Shown piece by piece: positions 51,854-60,571 of a stretch of DNA of 64,000 bases. The notes beneath the pieces are model-generated. The model was not told the DNA's origin, made no database searches, and was given only the letters and a program-made list of their open reading frames with translations. Every line of letters starts with the position of its first letter. Position 1 is the first letter of the stretch. Source of the stretch: Qipengyuania xiapuensis (lineage in GTDB: Bacteria; Pseudomonadota; Alphaproteobacteria; Sphingomonadales; Sphingomonadaceae); NCBI RefSeq assembly GCF_019711395.1, contig NZ_JAIGNL010000001.1, positions 1,240,001 to 1,304,000 of the forward strand, written 5' to 3'. Both the position numbers and the translations under genes were made by a program.

Positions 51854-52638
51854 TGATGGCTGACGAAAACAAGAACGAAGAAGCCGTGACGGCTGAAACC
51901 GAAACCGCTGTGACGAACGAGCAGCCGGCGATCGCCGACACTCCTTCGGAAGCCGCTGCCAACCAGGATCCCGCACAGGGCGCCGAAGGCCAGCCGCAGC
52001 AGCGCGAAGGTCGTGGTCGTGGCGGCCGTGGTGGCAACCGTGATGGTGGCCGTGGCCGTGGTGGTCGCGACAACCGCCGGAACAACCGCCGCGAGGAAGA
52101 AGACGACGGCATCATCGAGAAGCTCGTCCACATCAACCGCGTCAGCAAGACGGTGAAGGGCGGTAAGCGCTTCGGTTTCGCTGCACTCGTGGTCGTGGGT
52201 GACGGTTCGGGCCGTGTCGGCTTCGGCAAGGGCAAGGCCCGCGAAGTGCCGGAAGCGATCCAGAAGGCTTCGGCCGCTGCTCGCAAGAAGATGATCCGCG
52301 TTCCGCTGAAGGAGGGCCGCACCCTCCATCACGACGGCAACGGTCGCTTCGGTGCAGGCAAGGTCACCGTGCGTACGGCGCCTCCGGGTACCGGTATCAT
52401 CGCCGGTGGTCCGATGCGTGCCGTGTTCGAGAGCCTCGGCGTTGCCGACGTGGTGACCAAGTCGGTCGGCACCTCGAACCCCTACAACATGATCCGCGCC
52501 ACCTTCGACGCGCTGACCGACCAGACTTCGCCGAAGTCGGTTGCCCAGCGTCGTGGCAAGAAGGTTGCTGACCTTCTCGGCCGCGGTGGTGCTTCCGAGG
52601 CAGAGGCTGAAGCCGACGCCGCGGCAGTCGTGGAGTAA
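51853..52638 (+). CDS. rpsE: 30S ribosomal protein S5 with long N-terminal RGG-rich extension
   Basis: 261 residues; E. coli S5 is about 166. The first 84 residues are low-complexity: an acidic Ala/Glu/Thr part, then a Gly-Arg track ([20 protein letters not shown]) and [12 protein letters not shown]. The S5 core starts at [20 protein letters not shown] and contains the usual decoding-fidelity helix. Two adjacent ATGs (51853, 51856) are possible starts. The extension could bind rRNA or mRNA at the outside of the 30S; unproven. Confidence 0.95.
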   Translation: MMADENKNEEAVTAETETAVTNEQPAIADTPSEAAANQDPAQGAEGQPQQREGRGRGGRGGNRDGGRGRGGRDNRRNNRREEEDDGIIEKLVHINRVSKTVKGGKRFGFAALVVVGDGSGRVGFGKGKAREVPEAIQKASAAARKKMIRVPLKEGRTLHHDGNGRFGAGKVTVRTAPPGTGIIAGGPMRAVFESLGVADVVTKSVGTSNPYNMIRATFDALTDQTSPKSVAQRRGKKVADLLGRGGASEAEAEADAAAVVE

Positions 52639-52643
52639 TCAAG

Positions 52644-52832
52644 ATGGCCAAAGCGAAAACCATCAAGATCAAGCAGATCGGTTCGCCGATCCGCCGCCCC
52701 GAAGGTCAGCGCCAGATCCTCATCGGTCTCGGCCTGAACAAGATGCACAAGGTCGTCGAACGCCAGGACACCCCCGAGGTGCGTGGCGCCGTCGCCAAGG
52801 TCCCGCATCTCGTGGCGATCGTCGAAGACTAA
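52644..52832 (+). CDS. rpmD: 50S ribosomal protein L30
   Basis: 62 residues; [20 protein letters not shown] is the expected core. It follows rpsE by five bases. Confidence 0.96.
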   Translation: MAKAKTIKIKQIGSPIRRPEGQRQILIGLGLNKMHKVVERQDTPEVRGAVAKVPHLVAIVED

Positions 52833-52861
52833 GTCTTCGGGCGAAAGACAATTTGACGGGG

Positions 52862-52898
52862 GCGGCCTGCTGCTTTAGCGGGCCGCTTCCATTTTACA
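52862..52898 (+). terminator. Hairpin between rpmD and rplO
   Basis: GCGGCC (52862-52867) pairs with GGCCGC (52881-52886); TTCCATTTTAC follows. A weak terminator or attenuator inside the spc operon. Confidence 0.45.
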
Positions 52899-52928
52899 GC
52901 GCGAACAAAAGCGAAAGCGAGTGCAGAC

Positions 52929-53459
52929 ATGACTATCAAACTTAACGACATCCGCGACAATCCCGGCGCCCGCAAGGAGCGCATCCGTGTCGGCCGTGGC
53001 ATCGGCTCGGGCAAGGGCAAGACCGGCGGCCGTGGCCAGAAGGGCCAGAAGAGCCGTTCGGGCGTCGCCATCAAGGGTTTCGAAGGCGGCCAGATGCCGC
53101 TTCACATGCGCCTGCCGAAGCGCGGCTTCAACAATCCGTTCGGCAAGGACTATGCCGAAGTGAACCTGGGCATGATCCAGAAGTTCATCGACGCGAAGAA
53201 GCTCGACGCCAAGAAGGACATCGATCACGCAGCACTGCAGGCCGCCGGCCTCGCACGTGGCGGCAAGGACGGCGTCCGCCTGCTCGGCAAGGGTGAAATC
53301 AAGGCCAAGGCCAAGTTCATCGTCGCCGGTGCCTCGAAGGGCGCCATCGAGGCGGTCGAGAAGGCCGGCGGTTCGGTCGAAGTGATCGCCAAGGGCGAAA
53401 GCGAAGCCGAGAAGAAGGCCAAGCGGACCGAAGCCAACAAGGCCAAGAAGTCCAAATAA
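52929..53459 (+). CDS. rplO: 50S ribosomal protein L15
   Basis: 176 residues; the Gly/Arg/Lys-rich start [20 protein letters not shown] and [18 protein letters not shown] are conserved. C-terminal Lys/Glu-rich tail somewhat longer than E. coli. Confidence 0.96.
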   Translation: MTIKLNDIRDNPGARKERIRVGRGIGSGKGKTGGRGQKGQKSRSGVAIKGFEGGQMPLHMRLPKRGFNNPFGKDYAEVNLGMIQKFIDAKKLDAKKDIDHAALQAAGLARGGKDGVRLLGKGEIKAKAKFIVAGASKGAIEAVEKAGGSVEVIAKGESEAEKKAKRTEANKAKKSK

Positions 53460-53473
53460 ATTGATGGAAATCT

Positions 53474-53507
53474 GGGAGCGGGGTTCGACAAAGGTCATCC
53501 CGCTCCC
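53474..53507 (+). promoter_or_regulatory. Hairpin between rplO and secY
   Basis: GGGAGCGGG (53474-53482) and CCCGCTCCC (53499-53507) form a perfect 9-bp stem with a 16-base loop, about 57 bases before the secY ATG. No long U-tract. Attenuation of secY relative to the ribosomal genes is possible. Confidence 0.5.
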
Positions 53508-53564
53508 TATCTGTCCGGTCTAAGCCGGGACGGGCCGGCGACAAGCTAGGATCGAAGACGACCA

Positions 53565-54929
53565 ATGGCATCAAGCGCCGATAGTTTCGCGAGCAACATC
53601 AGCCTCGCCTCTTTCTCCAAAGCCACGGAGCTCAAGCAGCGTATCTGGTTCACCATCGGTGCGCTGATCGTTTTCCGCTTCCTCAGCTTCGTTCCGCTTC
53701 CGGGTATCAACGCTCGCGCCCTGACGCAGCTTGCCGACCAGACCCAGGGCGGCATCATCGACATGTTCAACATGTTCACGGGCGGCAGCCTTGAGCGCAT
53801 GAGTCTCATCGCGCTCGGCGTCATGCCCTACATTACCGCCTCGATCGTGGTTCAGATGGCCTCGGCCCTCCACCCCACGCTTGCCGCCTTGAAGAAGGAA
53901 GGCACGGTCGGGCGCCAGAAACTCAACCAGTACACCCGCTACGGCACGGTTTTCCTGTGCACGATCCAGGGCTGGTTCCTCGCAGCAGGTCTCGAGAGCT
54001 TCGGTGCCTCCAGCGGCATCGCAGCCGTGGTCGACCCGGGCTACATGTTCCGCATCGGTGCGGTCATCAGCCTCGTCGGCGGCACCATGTTCCTCCTGTG
54101 GCTGGGTGAGCAGATCACCAGCCGCGGTATCGGCAATGGCGTCTCGCTGATCATCATGGCCGGCATCGTCGCCCAGTTCCCGACCTTCGTCTCGAACATG
54201 GCTTCGGGCTACAGCGAAGGTTCGATCGCCACCGGCATCCTCCTCGGCTTCATCGCCATGGTCATCGGCCTGATCCTGCTGATCAGCTTCTTCGAGCGTG
54301 CACAGCGCCGCCTGCTGGTCCAGTATCCCAAGCGCGCGACGCAGAAGGGCATGATGCAGGCTGATCGCTCGCACCTGCCGCTCAAGCTCAACACGGCCGG
54401 CGTGATCCCGCCGATCTTCGCCAGCTCGCTTCTGCTGCTGCCGCTGACGATCACGCAGTTCGCCGGCAACTCGCTCGATCCCGAAGGCGGTGTGGGCGGT
54501 AGCTTCAGCACCGTGCTGCAGTACCTCCAGCATGGCCAGCCGCTCTACATGACGCTCTATGCGATCGGCATCATGTTCTTCGCCTTCTTCTACACTGCCG
54601 TCGTCTTCAATCCCGAAGAGACCGCGCAGAACCTGAAGAAGAACGGCGGGTTCATTCCGGGCATTCGTCCGGGCAAGCGTACCGAAGAATATCTCGACTA
54701 TGTCCTGACGCGTATCACCGTGATCGGTGCAATCTACCTGACCTTCGTCTGCGTGGTGCCCGAATACATGATCGCGCAGACCGGCGTGCCGCTGTTCCTC
54801 GGCGGTACCAGCCTGCTCATCGTCGTGAACGTCACGGTCGACACGATCAGTCAGATCCAGTCGCACCTGCTGGCGCACCAGTACGGCGATCTCATCAAAA
54901 AGGCTAAGTTGAAGGGCCGCCTGCGTTAA
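53565..54929 (+). CDS. secY: Preprotein translocase subunit SecY
   Basis: 454 residues with about ten transmembrane helices; GVMPYITASIVVQMAS, the plug region, and FFYTAVVFNPEETAQNLKKNGGF plus PGIRPGKRTEEYL are characteristic. It forms the channel with SecE and SecG in the inner membrane. Standard place at the end of the spc operon. Confidence 0.97.
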   Translation: MASSADSFASNISLASFSKATELKQRIWFTIGALIVFRFLSFVPLPGINARALTQLADQTQGGIIDMFNMFTGGSLERMSLIALGVMPYITASIVVQMASALHPTLAALKKEGTVGRQKLNQYTRYGTVFLCTIQGWFLAAGLESFGASSGIAAVVDPGYMFRIGAVISLVGGTMFLLWLGEQITSRGIGNGVSLIIMAGIVAQFPTFVSNMASGYSEGSIATGILLGFIAMVIGLILLISFFERAQRRLLVQYPKRATQKGMMQADRSHLPLKLNTAGVIPPIFASSLLLLPLTITQFAGNSLDPEGGVGGSFSTVLQYLQHGQPLYMTLYAIGIMFFAFFYTAVVFNPEETAQNLKKNGGFIPGIRPGKRTEEYLDYVLTRITVIGAIYLTFVCVVPEYMIAQTGVPLFLGGTSLLIVVNVTVDTISQIQSHLLAHQYGDLIKKAKLKGRLR

Positions 54930-54961
54930 GGCAGGGCTATCGAGGAAGGGGACCTCTTTCG

Positions 54962-55606
54962 ATGGATATCATTCTTCTCGGCCCTCCGGGCGCAGGCAAG
55001 GGCACTCAGGCACAGCGCCTGGTCGAGCATCACGGTATGCTCCAGCTGTCGACCGGCGACATGCTGCGCGAAACGCGCAAGGCCGATACCGAACTTGGCC
55101 GCAAGGTCGCCGACATCATGGATTCGGGCTCGCTCGTTTCGGACGACATCGTCTCGGCCATGATCGACGCCAAGCTCAGCGATATGGGCCCCGATGTGGG
55201 CGCCATCTTCGACGGCTACCCGCGCACCGCGGCACAGGCCGATCAGCTTGACGAGATCCTCGCCAAGCACGGCCGCAGTCTCGATCACGTGATCGAGCTC
55301 GAGGTGGACGAAGATGCGCTTGTCGAGCGCATCACCGGTCGCTTCACCTGCGGCAATTGCGGTGCTGGCTATCACGACACGTTCAAGCAGCCGAAGACCG
55401 AAGGCGTGTGCGACGAGTGCGGTTCGACCGAATTCAAACGCCGTCCCGACGACACGGAAGAAACCGTGAGGCACCGCATGAACGTCTATCGCAGCGAAAC
55501 CGCTCCGATCCTGCCCGGCTATGAGGCACGCGGCATTGTCAGCCGGGTCAACGGCATGGGCGGGATCGACGAAGTCACGCACGCGATCGACGCAATCCTC
55601 TCCTGA
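54962..55606 (+). CDS. adk: Adenylate kinase, zinc-type LID
   Basis: 214 residues converting ATP and AMP into ADP. P-loop GPPGAGKGTQAQRL, AMP site STGDMLRETRK, GYPRTAAQA. The LID has four cysteines (FTCGNCGAGYH and CDECGSTEFKRR), so a structural zinc is expected, unlike the E. coli enzyme. Follows secY by 32 bases. Confidence 0.97.
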   Translation: MDIILLGPPGAGKGTQAQRLVEHHGMLQLSTGDMLRETRKADTELGRKVADIMDSGSLVSDDIVSAMIDAKLSDMGPDVGAIFDGYPRTAAQADQLDEILAKHGRSLDHVIELEVDEDALVERITGRFTCGNCGAGYHDTFKQPKTEGVCDECGSTEFKRRPDDTEETVRHRMNVYRSETAPILPGYEARGIVSRVNGMGGIDEVTHAIDAILS

Positions 55607-55661
55607 GGCTTTCCAAACCAATCGCCCGGTCATAGAACCGCTCCTCGAAGGGGAGAGGTCG

Positions 55662-56273
55662 ATGATGAAACACGCAATCCTGGCTGGCGCTCTGGCAGTG
55701 GCCGCTGCTGCACCGGCGGCCGCTGAAGTGGTCGCGACGGGCGAAGACAGCTTCGTCACTCAGGATACCGCGCGCGTTGCGGCCAGTCCGCGCCAGACGT
55801 GGATGGCGCTGATCAAGCCGGGCGACTGGTGGAACGACAGTCACACCTGGTCGGCCGATGCTTCGAACATGTCACTGGTGCCGAGTGCCGGTGGCTGCTT
55901 CTGTGAGAAGATTCCGGGCGAGGGCGATATCCCGCTCGACGGAAGCGCGCAGCACGCGCTGGTGGTGCAGGCCGTCCCCGACAAGGCACTCCGGATGAGG
56001 GGCGAGCTGGGGCCGCTTCAGGCGGTGCCTGCCACCGGTGTCCTGACGGTCACCCTTACCGAGATCGATGGCGGTACGCAGATTGGCTGGGAATATCACG
56101 TCGGTAGCGTGACCGGCTTCGATATCGATGTGATTGCCGGTGCAGTCGACGGCGTAATGACACAGCAGCTTCGCGGACTGCGCGATCACCTCGGGGCACT
56201 CGACGAGGAAGACGAAGAGCAGGACGCGGAAGACGCTCCCGAAGACGAGGATGAGCCTGCAGAAGAGGACTGA
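55662..56273 (+). CDS. Exported SRPBCC-like protein with acidic tail
   Basis: 203 residues. A signal peptide (MKHAILAGALAVAAAAPAAA) leads a START/SRPBCC-like fold (RVAASPRQTWMALIKPGDWW, ..., VTGFDIDVIAGAVDGV), then a C-terminal run of Asp/Glu. Two Cys (GGCFCEK) close together may form a disulfide. It is inserted between adk and rpsM. GGGGAGAGG lies before the ATG. Ligand unknown. Confidence 0.75.
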   Translation: MMKHAILAGALAVAAAAPAAAEVVATGEDSFVTQDTARVAASPRQTWMALIKPGDWWNDSHTWSADASNMSLVPSAGGCFCEKIPGEGDIPLDGSAQHALVVQAVPDKALRMRGELGPLQAVPATGVLTVTLTEIDGGTQIGWEYHVGSVTGFDIDVIAGAVDGVMTQQLRGLRDHLGALDEEDEEQDAEDAPEDEDEPAEED

Positions 56274-56711
56274 GCGTCCGCTCCTGCCGGTGAGGGCTGC
56301 GAGAGACGACGGTGTTGCCGTAGAGGGCTTCTGGATGAGCCTGGGGATCGGGCGTGTCAGCGGGGAACAAGAGAAGCTCGACTGAATGCTCTCCGCGGTG
56401 ATGCTCGACTTCGGCATCGTTTAACCGCATTTTGACGTTCGGGATGCCACAGTCTATGTGTGCCACTTGAACATGACCGGAGACCGCCCATATGGGCGGC
56501 CTCGGCTGTTTGCGCGCGCTGGAGGTTGACGCTGAGAGCGAATCCTACTAAGCGCGCCGTTCATTCGATATTTCGGGAAGTCCGGCAGGCGGCAGCCATC
56601 GTGCACGCCATCCGGGCTTTTTGCGCTACCGGCGCTCTCGCAATATCAATGAAAACAAAGCGTTGAGATGGGGTCCCGCTTAAAGAGACCCTGTGGAGCA
56701 TGGAGAATTAA
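56274..56711 (+). other. 438-base gap before rpsM, no supported gene
   Basis: No convincing coding frame on either strand; a minus-strand frame from about 56466 gives MAHIDCGIPNVKMRL, but it overlaps the SRPBCC gene and looks like chance. Seen: a perfect 16-base palindrome CCGCCCATATGGGCGG (56484-56499), TTGACG (56526-56531) and TACTAA (56546-56551) with GCGCGCCG after it, which is discriminator-like, though the spacing of 14 is too short for a normal promoter. The gap must hold the alpha operon promoter. Confidence 0.5.
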
Positions 56712-57080
56712 GTGGCTCGTATTGCCGGGGTAAACATCCCCACAAACAAGCGCGTTATCATCGCGCTCACCTATATTCACGGTATCGGCCGTACCACGGC
56801 CGTTGAGATCGCCGACAAGCTCGGCATCGATCACACCGCGCGTGTCCAGGACCTGTCCGACGAGGAAGTCCTGCGCATCCGTGAAACGATCGACGCTGAC
56901 TACACCGTCGAAGGCGACCTTCGTCGCAACACCGCGATGAACATCAAGCGCCTGATGGACCTCAAGTCCTATCGCGGCCTTCGCCATCGTGCCGGCCTGC
57001 CCGTTCGCGGCCAGCGCACCCACACCAACGCCCGCACCCGCAAGGGTAAGGCCAAGCCGATCGCCGGCAAGAAGAAGTAA
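56712..57080 (+). CDS. rpsM: 30S ribosomal protein S13
   Basis: 122 residues starting with [39 protein letters not shown] and [18 protein letters not shown] are the standard segments. First gene of the alpha operon. The base AAGTG before GTG weakly resembles a RBS; GGAG lies 10 bases upstream. Confidence 0.97.
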   Translation: MARIAGVNIPTNKRVIIALTYIHGIGRTTAVEIADKLGIDHTARVQDLSDEEVLRIRETIDADYTVEGDLRRNTAMNIKRLMDLKSYRGLRHRAGLPVRGQRTHTNARTRKGKAKPIAGKKK

Positions 57081-57133
57081 GCTCGGGCCTCCCGACGCTT
57101 TTCCCTTCTTGAGAATATAGAGGAAGAAACACC

Positions 57134-57523
57134 ATGGCACGCGAACCCGGCCGCGTTAGGCGCCGCGACAAGAAGAACATTTCTTCGGGCGTTGCGCACA
57201 TCAACGCTAGCTTCAACAACACCATGATCACCATCACCGATGCGCAGGGCAATGCGATCAGCTGGTCCAGCGCCGGCATGATGGGCTTCAAGGGCAGCCG
57301 CAAGTCGACTCCCTATGCCGCGCAGGTTGCCGCCGACGACGCAGGCCGCAAGGCCGCCGAACACGGCGTTCGCACCCTCGAGGTCGAAGTGAAGGGCCCG
57401 GGCTCGGGCCGTGAAAGTGCACTGCGCGGTCTCGCTGCAGTTGGTTTCACGATCACCTCGATCCGCGACGTGACGCCGATCCCGCACAACGGGGTCCGTC
57501 CTTCCAAGCGTCGCCGCGTCTGA
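57134..57523 (+). CDS. rpsK: 30S ribosomal protein S11
   Basis: 129 residues; [20 protein letters not shown] and [13 protein letters not shown] are conserved, ending [27 protein letters not shown] precedes the ATG. Confidence 0.97.
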   Translation: MAREPGRVRRRDKKNISSGVAHINASFNNTMITITDAQGNAISWSSAGMMGFKGSRKSTPYAAQVAADDAGRKAAEHGVRTLEVEVKGPGSGRESALRGLAAVGFTITSIRDVTPIPHNGVRPSKRRRV

Positions 57524-57633
57524 TCCGTACCTGCCTGGTGGCCTGGGTTCTCTAGGTCACCGACACCCTTCGACGGACCGGACGCTCCGATAAAGAGCTC
57601 CGGTCCCGCCCGCATCCACACCAGGGGAAATCC

Positions 57634-58689
57634 ATGTCCGTCAACATCAAGAACTGGCAGGAACTCAAGAAACCCAACACCCTCGACATCAAGGACGGTG
57701 GCGACAAGGACCGCAAGGCGACCTTCGTTGCAGAACCGCTCGAGCGCGGCTTCGGCCTGACGCTCGGTAACGCGCTGCGTCGCGTTCTCCTGTCCTCGCT
57801 GCAGGGTGCAGCCATCACCTCGATCAAGATCGAGAACGTGCTGCATGAATTCTCCTCGCTCGCCGGCGTGCGCGAGGACGTCACCGACATCGTCCTGAAC
57901 GTGAAGCAGATCGCGCTCAAGATGGAAGGTGAAGGCATGAAGCGCCTCCAGCTCTCGGCCACCGGCCCGGGCGAAGTGAAGGCTGGCGACATCGCCGTTT
58001 CGGGCGACATCGAGGTCATGAACAAGGACCTCGTGATCTGTCACCTCGACGAAGGCGCCACGCTCAACATGGAGCTGACCGCCGACACCGGTAAGGGCTA
58101 CCGCCCGGCAGTGATGAACCGTCCGGCCGACGCGCCGATCGGCCTCATCCCGGTCGACAGCCTGTACTCGCCGGTTCGCCAGGTGAGCTACAAGGTCGAG
58201 AACGCCCGCGTTGGCCAGGAACTGGACTACGACAAGCTCTCGCTGACCATCGAAACCGACGGCACCGTCACTCCGGAAGACGCGGTGGCCTATGCCGCAC
58301 GCATCCTCCAGGACCAGCTGACGCTGTTCGTCCACTTCGAAGACGGCATTCCGCAGCCCAGCTCGGCCATGATCGGCCAGGCTGCTGAGCCGCAGGAAAG
58401 CGACACCAACCAGCTCAACCGTTACCTCCTCAAGAAGGTCGACGAGCTGGAACTGTCGGTCCGTTCGGCAAACTGCCTCAAGAACGACAACATCATCTAC
58501 ATCGGCGACCTGGTCCAGAAGACCGAGGCCGAGATGCTCCGTACACCGAACTTCGGCCGCAAGTCATTGAACGAGATCAAGGAAGTGCTCTCGTCGATGG
58601 GTCTGCGCCTCGGCATGGACATCCCTGGCTGGCCGCCGGAGAACATCGAAGAAATGGCCAAGAAGCTCGAACAGGAACTTCTCGGCTAA
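57634..58689 (+). CDS. rpoA: DNA-directed RNA polymerase subunit alpha
   Basis: 351 residues. The N-terminal dimerisation part has [20 protein letters not shown]; the C-terminal domain has [20 protein letters not shown] and [20 protein letters not shown], which contact UP elements and activators. rpsD, usually beside it in other phyla, is not here, as normal for alphaproteobacteria. Confidence 0.98.
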   Translation: MSVNIKNWQELKKPNTLDIKDGGDKDRKATFVAEPLERGFGLTLGNALRRVLLSSLQGAAITSIKIENVLHEFSSLAGVREDVTDIVLNVKQIALKMEGEGMKRLQLSATGPGEVKAGDIAVSGDIEVMNKDLVICHLDEGATLNMELTADTGKGYRPAVMNRPADAPIGLIPVDSLYSPVRQVSYKVENARVGQELDYDKLSLTIETDGTVTPEDAVAYAARILQDQLTLFVHFEDGIPQPSSAMIGQAAEPQESDTNQLNRYLLKKVDELELSVRSANCLKNDNIIYIGDLVQKTEAEMLRTPNFGRKSLNEIKEVLSSMGLRLGMDIPGWPPENIEEMAKKLEQELLG

Positions 58690-58790
58690 TCCGGGCCTTC
58701 GGGCTTATCAGGGCAGGGGCGGCGGGCCCTAACCGCCGCCAGCACTGGGCTACCTAGAACGGGCCCTTTTCGAACGAAGAAGGAAATACA

Positions 58791-59210
58791 ATGCGTCATA
58801 AAATTGCAGGCCGTAAGCTTCAGCGTAAGACTGGCCACCGCAAGGCCCTGTTCCGCAACATGAGCGCCGCGCTCATCAAGCACGAACAGATCCTCACAAC
58901 CCAGGCGAAGGCCAAGGAACTGCGTCCCTACATCGAAAAGCTGATCACGCTTGCAAAGCGTGGCGGTCTTTCGAACCGTCGTCTTGCGATGAGCAAGCTT
59001 CAGGACGAAACGCAGCTCAAGAAGCTCTTCGACGTTCTGGCAGAGCGTTATTCGGACCGTGACGGCGGTTACACCCGCGTCATCAAGGCCGGCTACCGCG
59101 ACAGCGACGCAGCCGCCATGGCCGTGATCGAGTTCGTCGACCGTGACGTCGACGCCAAGGGCCAGGACAGCGGCCCCGTCATGAATGACGAGGAAATGGA
59201 AGACGCGTAA
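58791..59210 (+). CDS. rplQ: 50S ribosomal protein L17
   Basis: 139 residues; [20 protein letters not shown] and [20 protein letters not shown] are characteristic. The last gene of the alpha operon, followed by a strong terminator. Confidence 0.97.
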   Translation: MRHKIAGRKLQRKTGHRKALFRNMSAALIKHEQILTTQAKAKELRPYIEKLITLAKRGGLSNRRLAMSKLQDETQLKKLFDVLAERYSDRDGGYTRVIKAGYRDSDAAAMAVIEFVDRDVDAKGQDSGPVMNDEEMEDA

Positions 59211-59237
59211 TCCGCGGCTCCATACCGAGACAAAGAG

Positions 59238-59270
59238 AGGCCGGGGGAGAAATCCTCCGGCCTTTTTGTT
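59238..59270 (+). terminator. Intrinsic terminator after rplQ
   Basis: AGGCCGGGGGA pairs with TCCTCCGGCCT (one G-U), loop GAAA, followed by TTTTGTTT. It closes the str-S10-spc-alpha super-cluster. Confidence 0.92.
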
Positions 59271-59304
59271 TATCCGCTTGACTCTTTGCTCGTTTGGGCA
59301 GACA

Positions 59305-59322
59305 TTTCTGTCATGACAGAAA
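59305..59322. promoter_or_regulatory. Perfect 18-bp palindrome over the start of the GbsR-like gene
   Basis: TTTCTGTCA (59305-59313) is followed directly by TGACAGAAA (59314-59322); the ATG begins at 59313, so the right half encodes the first codons. Likely an autoregulatory operator. Confidence 0.7.
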
Positions 59323-59879
59323 AAAGTGACAGGATCGAATTGTCGCCCTCGATTGCACGCTTCGTGCTGCATTGGGGCGATCTCGGCAGCCAGTGGGGCG
59401 TGAACCGCTCGGTGGCGCAGATCCACGCGCTTCTGTTTATTTCGGACGAGCCGCTCAATGCCGAGCAGGTCGCTGCCACGCTCGGCCTCGCACGTTCGAA
59501 CGTGTCGAATTCGATTCGCGAGCTGCTCTCGTGGAAACTGATCGAGCGTGTGCCCGTGCTGGGCGAGCGGCGCGACCATTTCACGGCGGAAGCCGATATC
59601 TGGGAAATGGCGACGCGCATCGCCAAGGGCCGTAAGGAACGCGAGATCGATCCCGCTGAGGCCGCTCTCAAGCTATGCAACGAAGAAGCGGCGAATGATC
59701 CCAAGATCAGCCCGCAGGCCCGCCAGAAGCTCGCCGATATGCTCGAGTTCGTCTCCACGATGTCGCGCTGGCACGACGAGATGCTCAGCGTGCCCAAGGG
59801 CGCACTCATGACGCTGATCGCCATGGGTTCGGGCATCGTGAAGGTCATCGGATGGAGGCCCGGCAAGGGTAAGAAATAG
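59313..59879 (+). CDS. GbsR/MarR-type transcriptional regulator
   Basis: 188 residues. The winged HTH at about 30-95 (VNRSVAQIHALLFISDEPLN, AEQVAATLGLARSNVSNSIRELLSWKLIERV) is of the GbsR kind. A helical C-terminus (QARQKLADMLEFVSTMSRW) probably dimerises, and the last segment is basic (WRPGKGKK). It carries a palindrome over its start and lies 36 bases before the DUF4166/dehydrogenase pair, its most likely targets. Ligand unknown. Confidence 0.85.
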   Translation: MTEKSDRIELSPSIARFVLHWGDLGSQWGVNRSVAQIHALLFISDEPLNAEQVAATLGLARSNVSNSIRELLSWKLIERVPVLGERRDHFTAEADIWEMATRIAKGRKEREIDPAEAALKLCNEEAANDPKISPQARQKLADMLEFVSTMSRWHDEMLSVPKGALMTLIAMGSGIVKVIGWRPGKGKK

Positions 59880-59914
59880 CGACCCCGTCAAAGGGGCAAC
59901 AAAGGGGAAGTGCA

Positions 59915-60571
59915 ATGCAGGCGCAGCTGCAGCAAGTCGGAAGGATCGAGCCACTCAGGGGCGGCGAGGCTTACGACACGCGCTTCCGTGCCCTCGTGGG
60001 CGAAGAGGCCTGGTATGGTTTGCCCCTCGCGGTGCAGAAGCGTTTCTCGAAGCGCCTCGCAGAGGCGAGGGTCGCGATCTACCCCGGCATCATCGAGGAA
60101 GTCCGCTTCAGCCGCGCTGGCTGGCTGCTGGCGCAACTGTGCCGCGTGATTGGCGCGCCGCTGCCTCTCCATGCAGACAAGGGCGTGCCCGCCACGGTCT
60201 CGGTCAGCGAAGACGGTGCGAGCGGAGGCCAGTGCTGGACGAGGATTTACGGCCGCAAGCGCGGCTTCCCCCAAGTGATCCACAGCGCCAAGCGCTTTGC
60301 CGGCAAGTCAGGGCTCGAGGAATATCTCGGGCGCGGGATCGCCATGGCGCTCAAGGTGGTGGCGATCGAGGATGGCCTCGAATTCCGCAGCGATCACTAC
60401 TTCCTCGATGTCGGCCCCGTCCGCCTGCGCCTGCCGCACTGGATCGGGCCGGGCCGGACGGTAGTCCGCCACCGCGATCTGGGCGAGGGGAGCTTCGAGT
60501 TCTCGTTGCAGCTGGTCCACCCGCTGCTTGGCGAGATGGTTTACCAGTCGGGAGTGTTCCGCGATGGCTGA
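59915..60571 (+). CDS. DUF4166 protein
   Basis: 218 residues; RFSKRLAEARVAIYPGIIEE and WTRIYGRKRGFPQVIHSAKRF match DUF4166, a domain sometimes fused to saccharopine-dehydrogenase-like enzymes. Here the two are separate genes with eight-base overlap, suggesting a complex or shared path. AAAGGGGAAGTGCA precedes the ATG. Function unknown. Confidence 0.8.
   Translation: MQAQLQQVGRIEPLRGGEAYDTRFRALVGEEAWYGLPLAVQKRFSKRLAEARVAIYPGIIEEVRFSRAGWLLAQLCRVIGAPLPLHADKGVPATVSVSEDGASGGQCWTRIYGRKRGFPQVIHSAKRFAGKSGLEEYLGRGIAMALKVVAIEDGLEFRSDHYFLDVGPVRLRLPHWIGPGRTVVRHRDLGEGSFEFSLQLVHPLLGEMVYQSGVFRDG

Noticed and set aside
56056-56466. Minus-strand frame between the SRPBCC gene and rpsM
   Set aside because: It overlaps the well-supported SRPBCC gene and shows no domain; a residual pseudogene cannot be excluded but is not supported.
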